Assembly (NCBI GenBank): GCA_035560935.1
Contig: DATMYQ010000350.1
Span: forward strand, 1-20,945
Length of the DNA: 20,945 bases
From: DATMYQ01 sp035560935
Lineage (GTDB): Bacteria; Bacillota; Negativicutes; Sporomusales; Sporomusaceae
Reading direction: 5' to 3'
Shown: positions 14,724 through 20,945 of the stretch, piece after piece
How the letters are laid out: every line of letters begins with the position of its first letter
Position numbering within the stretch: the stretch's first letter is position 1
Translations under genes and position numbers: made by a program
The notes under the pieces: model-generated
Told to the model about the DNA's origin: nothing
Database searches by the model: none
What the model saw: the letters and a program-made list of their open reading frames with translations, nothing else

Positions 14724-16034
14724 CTACTTTACTTCAATACCCATCGCTTTGTCCAAGGTCGCCAAACCAGTATTATAATCATACAAGGCTTGTAAGTTGT
14801 CGTTCTTGGCCGAAGTCAGCGCCTGCTGGGCATCAATCACGTCAATATTGGTACCTACGCCAGCCGCATAACGAACCTGGGCAATTTTAAAATCTTCTTC
14901 CGCCTGTCCCACGGCCACGGCACTGGTTTCAATCCGCTTTTCCGCTTCCCGCATGTTCAAATAGGCTTTGCGGATATCCACCCGGGCCGCATCTGTGGTT
15001 TTCCGGCTTTGTTCCTGCGCCTTATTCAAAGCGGCCAGCGCCTCTTTCACTTTGGCGTCGGTCAAACCCGAATCCAACAGGTTAATTCCCATCGTCAGCG
15101 CAACCTGCCAGTTATTGTTGTTCGCACCGACAAATTCACTGTCATACCAGTCGGCTCCCGCGGTCAGGTTCAACGTGATTTTTTTACCGGCTGCCGCAAT
15201 TCTTACGTCCTGCTGCGCCATTTCCACGGCTTTCTTGTACATGGCCACATCCATCCGTTTGGCCAGTCCCTCGGCGATGCAGTCCTCTATCGTCCGTCCA
15301 TACAGATCGTGTCGCAGCTCATCTTTAATCACAATCGGCGTATCTAACGGCAAGCCAACAAAGTTGCATAAATTGGCCATCGCCAGGTCATACGTGTTTT
15401 GTCCTTTGATCAGTGTTTGCACCGCCGTGGCTTTCTGCACATCCGAACGCAGCACGTCGGATTTAGCAACGACGCCGGCGTCGTATTGCGCCCGCACGTT
15501 TTGCAGATGAGCATCCAGTTGATTCACGGATTCCTCATCCAGGGCCACCAGATTCCGACTGGCCAAAACGTTAAAATATGCACTGGTGGCATCCAGTTTC
15601 AGCTGTTGGCGGGCATTTTGATTATTATATTGATAATACTCAATTCCCAATTTTGCTTTATCAATGGCGCCTTCCACGGCGCCGCCGGTATACAGCGGAA
15701 TTTTCAGCGTCAACTGGTTGTCAAACTGATTGTCTTGCGTAACGATCCCCAGTACCGAACTGGGCGCGGTCCGGTAACGGCTCGCCGTATGGGTAAACGA
15801 CAGATTGGGATTGAGCAATCCCGCCCGGGCTTCCCGCAACGCCCAAAACGCTTTGGTTTGGTCGGCTTCCGCCATCCGGGTATCCCAGTTGTTTTTAAAT
15901 GCCATGGAAATCGTATTCGCCAGCGTCATTTCCACCGGTGCCGGCGTCGCGGCCATCGCCACCGCGCCGGTCGACAACAGACCCGCCGTCAGCAGCGCCG
16001 CCATGAAGCGCCGGGTCCAATTATTTTTTTTCAT
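14724..16034 (-). CDS. tolC: TolC-family outer-membrane efflux/export channel
   Basis: Outer-membrane channel of the TolC/OEP family that forms the duct for type I secretion and RND or ABC efflux systems. The 436-residue protein has a signal peptide (1-28, likely cut after AMA) and two repeated OEP halves. Each half has long helices for the periplasmic tunnel and strands for the barrel, for example LREARAGLLNPNLSFTHTAS early and IAQVRYAAGVGTNIDVIDAQ late, the latter being the family's conserved end of the second helix pair. The start is ATG, about ten bases after GGAGG. The coding sequence opens with eight A residues in a row. A perfect sigma-A promoter lies just upstream and a strong terminator follows, so tolC can be expressed alone. 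No membrane-fusion or pump gene is adjacent, so the partner is elsewhere. Confidence 0.93.
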   Translation of the reverse strand: MKKNNWTRRFMAALLTAGLLSTGAVAMAATPAPVEMTLANTISMAFKNNWDTRMAEADQTKAFWALREARAGLLNPNLSFTHTASRYRTAPSSVLGIVTQDNQFDNQLTLKIPLYTGGAVEGAIDKAKLGIEYYQYNNQNARQQLKLDATSAYFNVLASRNLVALDEESVNQLDAHLQNVRAQYDAGVVAKSDVLRSDVQKATAVQTLIKGQNTYDLAMANLCNFVGLPLDTPIVIKDELRHDLYGRTIEDCIAEGLAKRMDVAMYKKAVEMAQQDVRIAAAGKKITLNLTAGADWYDSEFVGANNNNWQVALTMGINLLDSGLTDAKVKEALAALNKAQEQSRKTTDAARVDIRKAYLNMREAEKRIETSAVAVGQAEEDFKIAQVRYAAGVGTNIDVIDAQQALTSAKNDNLQALYDYNTGLATLDKAMGIEVK

Positions 16035-16066
16035 ATATCAATACCCTCCCTGCAAGTTCTGATTGG

Positions 16067-16126
16067 ACTGAAGAGTCAATTACTCGTTAATTATATTGCT
16101 TAATCCATAAAGTGTCAACTGAAGAG
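16067..16126. repeat. 9-bp direct repeat flanking the tolC promoter
   Basis: The 9-mer actgaagag occurs at 16067-16075 and 16118-16126. One copy overlaps the upstream edge of the -35 hexamer and the other lies just after the predicted transcription start. The downstream copy is also part of gactgaagagtc, a short interrupted palindrome. The arrangement could serve a regulator that loops or blocks the promoter, but chance cannot be ruled out. Confidence 0.4.
16090..16118 (-). promoter_or_regulatory. Perfect-consensus sigma-A promoter for tolC
   Basis: The minus strand reads TTGACA (16118-16113), then exactly 17 bases, then TATAAT (16095-16090). Both hexamers and the spacing equal the housekeeping consensus. 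Transcription should begin near 16083, giving a leader of about 50 nt before the tolC ATG. Such an ideal promoter is rare and predicts strong expression unless repressed. Confidence 0.93.
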
Positions 16127-16131
16127 CTCGG

Positions 16132-17424
16132 TCAAAACGAGCGGCGAATCCCGAAATAATTATTGCGTTCATCCCGCTTGTTGATGCCGTCGGCTTCCCC
16201 CACCAATTGCACATCCGGCGCCACTTTCAGTTGCGCCCGCAACTTAACCCGGACGTCATTGGGGTCATAGACATCCAGCGACATCTGCAGCCGGTCGCCA
16301 AGCTGCGAATCAAACCCCACTCCCGGTTTGCTGTCAATGATCCCGGCCCGTTGAGCCCCATGTTCATCCCGATGGCCAATCTGCAAGTTCAGTTTACTGC
16401 TGTCTCCCTCATTACTGCCGCCGATCAGCGCAAATGTGCCCGGATTGCCGCCCACGCGCAGGTCAGCACTGGTCCGGTACTTACCGGCCGTGGAATTATA
16501 AAGCACTTCCGCACCGCCATCCACTTTCACATTGGATATTTTTCCTAAAATTTGATTCGCTTTAGCTGACGCCTCCCGGGTATTTTTCAAGGTTTCACGA
16601 ATGTTCTTGCTTGTTTCCGGATCTACGGCAATACGTTCCAGCGCGGCCAGCGATTTATCAATCCGCTCACTGGCGGTCCTAATATTCTTCATGGTCTCGC
16701 GGATGTCCGCCACCGTCTGTCCATTGTTATCCAAACCGTTCAGCATGCCATCGGTCCGGCGGGCCACATCCCGGAGGCTTTCCGACATCAATCGGAAATT
16801 GCCGACCATGGTGTTAATATCCTGCTGATTATTTTGAGCCAACTGCGCCAGCGTCGCACTAAGGGTCACCAGATTGGCCGTCATTTCACGGGCGTTTAAA
16901 GCCGTTTCCTTCAGGGCCACCCGTACTTTTTCGTCGCCCAATACTTCATTCAGCGAATTGACCAGTCGCTGAGTATCCGCCAAAACATTATTGAAAGAAT
17001 GCATCATCTGCTCAATTCCCTGCGGGTCTTCGCCCTGCACCAAAACGCCCGGCTGCAGGAAGGAGACCGGGACGCCCTCCACTCCGGAAGCTTCATCCGG
17101 AGGAAAAATGCTCACATATTTCTCGCCCATCAGCCCTTCACTGCCAATAGTAAAACGGGATTTTTCCGGAATGTGCGCTCCGTTGCGCATTTTTAACCAA
17201 ACCGATACCCCCCGGGGAGTGATATCGATGTTTTGCACGGTACCCACATCCACTCCGGCGTAGCGGACATTATGACCCACCCGCAGCCCATTCACCTGAT
17301 TAAACTTTGCCCCCAACAAATATCCCGAGTCGTTGAACGTAAATCCTTTCAGTTGAAACAACATGAAAGCGAGCAGCAAAAAACCGGCCAATGTGGCGGC
17401 GCCGACCTTGACTTCGTTATTCAT
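16132..17424 (-). CDS. mlaD: MCE-domain lipid transport protein MlaD with C-terminal beta domain
   Basis: Substrate-binding MCE protein of the Mla phospholipid transporter. The 430-residue protein has one N-terminal transmembrane helix (about 8-25), an MCE domain (about 36-108, with GLRVGHNVRYAGVDVGTV), a long helical region (about 135-298, heptad-like with Asn, Thr and Leu) and a beta-rich C-terminal part (300-430) ending in NNYFGIRRSF. E. coli MlaD has about 183 residues and lacks the last two parts. The tail looks like a small outer-membrane barrel, as reported for the MlaD of Veillonella parvula, which spans the envelope as a bridge. The start is ATG 17424, with AAGGAG seven bases upstream, overlapping the mlaF end by 8 bases; an upstream extension of the frame inside mlaF is not supported. 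Confidence 0.92.
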   Translation of the reverse strand: MNNEVKVGAATLAGFLLLAFMLFQLKGFTFNDSGYLLGAKFNQVNGLRVGHNVRYAGVDVGTVQNIDITPRGVSVWLKMRNGAHIPEKSRFTIGSEGLMGEKYVSIFPPDEASGVEGVPVSFLQPGVLVQGEDPQGIEQMMHSFNNVLADTQRLVNSLNEVLGDEKVRVALKETALNAREMTANLVTLSATLAQLAQNNQQDINTMVGNFRLMSESLRDVARRTDGMLNGLDNNGQTVADIRETMKNIRTASERIDKSLAALERIAVDPETSKNIRETLKNTREASAKANQILGKISNVKVDGGAEVLYNSTAGKYRTSADLRVGGNPGTFALIGGSNEGDSSKLNLQIGHRDEHGAQRAGIIDSKPGVGFDSQLGDRLQMSLDVYDPNDVRVKLRAQLKVAPDVQLVGEADGINKRDERNNYFGIRRSF

Positions 17425-18178
17425 TTTGTTTCTCCTTCCTGGCGTTGATTTTGGCATTCTCGCTGCGAATAAAGCGCTGTACCAATGGATTGACGGAATG
17501 CCGGATATCTTCCACGCCGCCGGTTTCAATGATCTGCCCCTGATGAATCATCGCCAGCCGGTCAGCAATGTTAAAAGCGCTGGCCATGTCATGCGTGACG
17601 ACCACGGAGGTAACGCCCAGCATCCGGCGCGTGCTGGCAATCAACCGGTCAATGGTTCCTGACATAATGGGATCCAATCCGGAGGTAGGTTCATCATAAA
17701 GTACAATGCGGGGATCCACGGCAATCGCCCGGGCCAGGCTGACCCGTTTTTTCATACCGCCGGAAAGGGCATTAGGCATCGTCGCTTCCTGTCCGGAAAG
17801 TCCCACCATACGCAATTTTCGTCTTACCTGCCGGCGAATTTCGACCTCGCTCAGTTGACTATGCTCCCGCAGGCCAAACGCCACATTTTCGCCGACGTTC
17901 ATCGAATCAAACAGCGCCGAATATTGAAACACCATTCCCATTCGCAGCCGCACTTCGTTCAACTGATCCTCGTTCATCCGGGAAATTTCCTGTCCGTCAA
18001 TCCAAACTTCCCCGGCAGCCGGCTTCATCAGTCCGATCATTAGCCGCAACAAGGTGCTTTTTCCGGAGCCGCTGGGGCCGATAATCACCATAATCTCACC
18101 TGTATGTATTTCCAGGTTGATATCTTTCAATATCTCTTTCCCCTGCACTTGTGCACTGACATGGTCCAGGCGAATCAT
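17417..18178 (-). CDS. mlaF: ABC transporter ATPase MlaF
   Basis: ATPase subunit of the MlaFED lipid transporter, on the cytoplasmic face of the inner membrane. The 253-residue protein has Walker A GPSGSGKST (34-42), Q-loop Gln85, the ABC signature LSGGMKKR (138-145), Walker B IVLYDEP with catalytic Glu163 and H-loop His196. LSGGMKKRVSLARAI is typical of the MlaF branch. Start is ATG with GGAGGTGA four bases upstream. The stop overlaps the mlaD start, indicating translational coupling. It follows mlaE by 51 bases. MlaB, the small STAS-domain partner in E. coli, is not present in the window. Confidence 0.96.
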   Translation of the reverse strand: MIRLDHVSAQVQGKEILKDINLEIHTGEIMVIIGPSGSGKSTLLRLMIGLMKPAAGEVWIDGQEISRMNEDQLNEVRLRMGMVFQYSALFDSMNVGENVAFGLREHSQLSEVEIRRQVRRKLRMVGLSGQEATMPNALSGGMKKRVSLARAIAVDPRIVLYDEPTSGLDPIMSGTIDRLIASTRRMLGVTSVVVTHDMASAFNIADRLAMIHQGQIIETGGVEDIRHSVNPLVQRFIRSENAKINARKEKQNE

Positions 18179-18229
18179 GTTTCACCTCCGGATCCCGTTC
18201 ATTTTTTTGACAAATGACGTCTGACAAGG

Positions 18230-19000
18230 CTAACGGTACAACATCAACGACAAAAAATAATTACTGATAAAAATTAAAATAATCGACATGACCACGGAAC
18301 CGGTGGTTGCCTGCCCCACGCCTTCGGCGCCTTCCCTAGTGGTCAACCCTTTGTGACAACCGACGATGGCTACGATAGCACCGAAGACCATGGCTTTGAC
18401 CAGACCACCGGTCACGTCGTTGGGTACGGCAAAAGTGGTAATGGAATGCATAAACGTATGGCTGGAAATGCCGGCATAGGCCGTTGCCACCATATAGCTG
18501 CCAATGGTTCCAATCACGTCGGCAAAAATCACCAGTAACGGCACCATGAGCATACAGGCCAAGAGCCGCGGGACCACCAGATAGGCGATGGGGTTTACCG
18601 CCATCACCCGTAAGGCGTCAATCTGTTCCGTCACTTTCATCGACCCTAATTCCGCTGTGATCGCTGCCCCACAACGTCCGGCCACCACCACGCCGGTCAG
18701 CACCGGTGACAATTCCCGCCCCATCGCAATGGCCACAATACCTCCCACCGTGGATTGAGCCCCATATTTGACAAACTCGTTGGCCGTTTGAACAGTAATC
18801 ACCATGCCGGTAAACAGGATGGTCAGCAGGACGATGGGCAGGGAATCCACTCCCAGATGCGCCATCTGTCGTACCAGTCCCCGCCAGCGCAGTTCCGGCA
18901 AATGAGTCACCGTTTCCGCCGCGAGGGTAACGATTTGTCCCACCTGATCCACGAAAACAATGACTTGTGCCCCCAGCCGTTCCAGCACCTCTTTAACCAT
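18230..19000 (-). CDS. mlaE: ABC transporter permease MlaE
   Basis: Permease of the Mla phospholipid transporter in the inner membrane. The 256-residue protein has about five to six hydrophobic segments (near 52-75, 85-110, 143-175, 200-216 and 233-254). The family signature is RELSPVLTGVVVAGRCGAA followed by ELGSMKVTEQIDALRVM (about 95-133). The ATG at 19000 is preceded by GGGGAGGCGAGGCGGAG and is preferred over ATG 19021, which lacks a ribosome binding site and would overlap close to the previous stop. It lies 31 bases after the S55-domain protein, so the two are probably co-transcribed. Confidence 0.96.
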   Translation of the reverse strand: MVKEVLERLGAQVIVFVDQVGQIVTLAAETVTHLPELRWRGLVRQMAHLGVDSLPIVLLTILFTGMVITVQTANEFVKYGAQSTVGGIVAIAMGRELSPVLTGVVVAGRCGAAITAELGSMKVTEQIDALRVMAVNPIAYLVVPRLLACMLMVPLLVIFADVIGTIGSYMVATAYAGISSHTFMHSITTFAVPNDVTGGLVKAMVFGAIVAIVGCHKGLTTREGAEGVGQATTGSVVMSIILIFISNYFLSLMLYR

Positions 19001-19031
19001 GGCTCCGCCTCGCCTCCCCATGCCCCAACGG

Positions 19032-20933
19032 TCAATTCGACGTCCGCGGCTCCATTCCCTTCACGTCAATGACCATTTGCGTCACGTTGTCAATAATATA
19101 ATCCGTGGTTAAATGGAATTTCTTATTACTTCCGTCCGCCCGTTTTTCTTTCGGTTCTTCGGCACTTTGGCCCGGCACTGATTTTGCCGGTGCTTTGGCG
19201 CTCATGGCAGCATGATCCTCCTGCGGCGGTTGTGGTTTTTGCGGTTTTTGCGGTTTTTCGGATTTCACGGAACCTTTCGGTTCTTCTGTCTCACCCATAT
19301 TCCCGGGATATTCAAGATTCATGACTTCCACCACCAGATCATTATTCCGGTCACGCTCACTTAATTCCCTGACAGCGTCATCGAGGTTCTTAGGTTTGTT
19401 TTTCACCCAAAGCTTTACGGCATCTTCCTCGCCGTTTGCTTGTTGCCTGGCCAGCATTTGCACCAACGGCACCATACCGCCGCCACGAACAATCAGCGTC
19501 ATCGGGCCGCTCGGCTGGTCTTTAGGAACAACGAAAAAAATCTGGCGGGTTATTTCTTCTCCACGAAACGGTTTCAGTTTGACATTGATCGGTACCCGGT
19601 CACCCGCCTTAACCTTTGTTACCGCCGGTTTTGCTTCCTGAATTGAAGCAGTTCGGCGCGCCGCGTCGATTTCCACGTTGACGGTCAAGCCGGTAATATC
19701 CACGGCTTTGAAAGGATTTCCCGCCAAAATCGCCATCCCTTCAAAGATTTCCGCTAACGCGGCTTCACCAATATTCGCCGGACTGTAAAACATATTATCC
19801 CGTTTCAAGGATTCTCCGGTAATATCCGGTGATGTAATTTCCATTTTCACTCTGGCCGTGCCGGATCCGATCCGGTCACAGGTTTTTTCGATGGCATTGA
19901 AAATCGTGGCAATGCCCAGAATGGGTGACAATTCATCATCGTTAACCATTTGAGCATTCATTTCCCGTATTTGTCGCAAATTTTGGTCCGTCACCGTGAC
20001 CGAAATAGGAATAACCGGCGGAAATACGCCAATGCGGCCACTGATGCCGGCGCCCCGGTCCTGATCAATGACACCGATTGGTTGACCGGTTAAACCGACT
20101 TTGAACGAATTTTCCAATCCGCTCATGGTGGTCAGAACCTGTGCTGCCGTCATAAAGTAGCCGGCGGCGCCCCGTTTGAGAAACGGATGACCAAACGCCA
20201 GTACGCGGCCATCTTCCACATATGTTACTGTCCCCATCGCTCCCACACTGACATCGCCGCGAACCAATTGCACGCCGATCGGACTTCCCGGTTCCAGTGA
20301 GGCGCCCAGCATTCCATCCGCTTCGCCGCCGGCCGAATAAGGAACCAGGTTATAGGGGCGCAAACGATCGCGCAACAACGCCAGTGCTTTGTCGCCAAAA
20401 CCGGCCACCAGCAACGGCGTATTCAGTTTTTCTTCCGGAATGTTTTCATCCGGCCGCAAATCATCGGCCGGCGGTGGATTCATAGATACCGCCGGCGGCT
20501 TTCCCAACGGCAGTTCCCAAAGTTTCAGCATATCGGCAATCGGAGTTACCATCCCGGTTTTGTGATCAGTAAACGGCCATCCATAACCAATCGCACCCAC
20601 CAGTCGTCCGTCGATATATACCGGACTGCCGCTCATGCCTTGGGCAATCCCGCCGGTCCGGTCAACCACATCTCCGGCGGCGCGAATCAAAATCAAATCA
20701 CCGGAAGGTCCTTTTTGTTTCAATATTCCCAGAACCTCTATCGAAAACTCTTCAATCTGGCTGCCGGAAACCACGGTCCGGGCCACACCCTGCATTCCCG
20801 GACGGATTTCTTCCACCGGCATCGTCAGCGGCGCCGCTCCGGCTTTTCCCAAAGTCAGCAAGCAACAAAATATGATTCCGCATACTGGCAGCAGCCAGCC
20901 GGAAAAATGAAATCGCCGATTCAACAACATCAT
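19032..20933 (-). CDS. Exported SpoIVB-type (S55) peptidase-domain protein
   Basis: A 633-residue exported protein with a signal peptide (hydrophobic residues 11-27, cut likely near AGAA at 31-34). The serine motif GMSGSP of the S55 family lies at 99-104 in the context GIAQGMSGSPVYIDGRLVGA. The histidine-type motif GHP is at 248-250 in VLAFGHPFL. In SpoIVB of Bacillus the histidine precedes the serine, so the order here is reversed. No PDZ domain is evident before the serine motif. Residues 300-545 are beta-rich, 546-605 are rich in Pro, Lys and Glu with KPQ repeats, and a short conserved-looking tail follows. Start is taken at the first of two adjacent ATGs (20933); the second, at 20930, is better spaced from AGATAGG. 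Its substrate is unknown; position before mlaEFD suggests a role in the envelope. Confidence 0.82.
   Translation of the reverse strand: MMLLNRRFHFSGWLLPVCGIIFCCLLTLGKAGAAPLTMPVEEIRPGMQGVARTVVSGSQIEEFSIEVLGILKQKGPSGDLILIRAAGDVVDRTGGIAQGMSGSPVYIDGRLVGAIGYGWPFTDHKTGMVTPIADMLKLWELPLGKPPAVSMNPPPADDLRPDENIPEEKLNTPLLVAGFGDKALALLRDRLRPYNLVPYSAGGEADGMLGASLEPGSPIGVQLVRGDVSVGAMGTVTYVEDGRVLAFGHPFLKRGAAGYFMTAAQVLTTMSGLENSFKVGLTGQPIGVIDQDRGAGISGRIGVFPPVIPISVTVTDQNLRQIREMNAQMVNDDELSPILGIATIFNAIEKTCDRIGSGTARVKMEITSPDITGESLKRDNMFYSPANIGEAALAEIFEGMAILAGNPFKAVDITGLTVNVEIDAARRTASIQEAKPAVTKVKAGDRVPINVKLKPFRGEEITRQIFFVVPKDQPSGPMTLIVRGGGMVPLVQMLARQQANGEEDAVKLWVKNKPKNLDDAVRELSERDRNNDLVVEVMNLEYPGNMGETEEPKGSVKSEKPQKPQKPQPPQEDHAAMSAKAPAKSVPGQSAEEPKEKRADGSNKKFHLTTDYIIDNVTQMVIDVKGMEPRTSN
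19234..19258. repeat. 9-bp tandem repeat (about 2.8 copies) encoding KPQ units
   Basis: The unit ggtttttgc is repeated nearly three times in the S55-protein gene and encodes Lys-Pro-Gln units in the linker at about residues 560-570. A change in copy number would keep the reading frame and only alter linker length. Confidence 0.85.
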
Positions 20934-20945
20934 CCTATCTATATT

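Noticed and set aside
16024..16031. Run of eight A/T bases at the start of tolC as a phase-variation switch
   Set aside because: AAA AAA encoding Lys residues after ATG is common in signal peptides; a run of 8 is too short to argue for switching without comparative data.
17425..17529. 35-residue extension of MlaD inside mlaF
   Set aside because: The proper ATG at 17424 has a good AAGGAG site and begins just before the membrane helix; the extension is a shadow of mlaF.
1..20945. tRNA, rRNA, CRISPR arrays, insertion sequences or prophage genes
   Set aside because: None was seen. The window is densely filled with co-directional envelope genes, with no transposase, no regularly spaced repeats and no tRNA-like cloverleaf noticed.

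Overview
This 20.9 kb window is a single outer-membrane biogenesis cluster. All seventeen genes lie on the minus strand, so it is transcribed from right to left. Gene content and order point to a diderm Firmicute of the class Negativicutes, probably a Sporomusa-like lineage. The evidence is lipid A synthesis, BamA, TamB, TolC, Skp and Mla genes packed together, combined with Firmicute-style GGAGG ribosome binding sites, GTG and TTG starts, near-consensus sigma-A promoters and a SpoIVB-type (S55) peptidase-domain protein. The taxon is an inference; no rRNA gene is present.

In transcription order the layout is as follows. (1) 20933-16132: a large exported S55-domain protein, then mlaE, mlaF and mlaD, an inner-membrane ABC lipid transporter whose MlaD carries an extra C-terminal beta-rich domain. 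(2) 16034-14724: tolC, with its own perfect-consensus promoter and a strong terminator. (3) 14510-7067: tamB, a small sigma-70 family factor, an unrecognised single-pass membrane protein, and bamA with three POTRA domains. (4) 7008-5716: an unrecognised exported beta-rich protein, with a 40-nt near-perfect inverted repeat in its signal-peptide region. (5) 5614-3628: three consecutive Skp/OmpH-family proteins, one with an N-terminal hydrophobic segment and two lipoproteins, led by a strong promoter and with a candidate attenuating terminator after the first. (6) 3612-1660: lpxD and a LpxL/HtrB-type acyltransferase, closed by a terminator. (7) 1408-76: lpxC with its own extended -10 promoter, then fabZ. 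The cluster probably continues to the left of the window.

Together the genes cover most steps of building the outer membrane. FabZ, LpxC, LpxD and the LpxL-like enzyme make the acylated lipid A core. Skp proteins carry unfolded barrels and BamA inserts them. TamB and MlaEFD are predicted to move phospholipid between the membranes, and TolC forms the export duct. The trans-envelope MlaD arrangement matches what has been reported for Veillonella parvula, so it is not new in itself. The less explained items are the unknown exported protein at 5716-7008, the sigma factor with its membrane-protein neighbour inside an envelope cluster, and the reversed order of catalytic motifs in the S55 protein.
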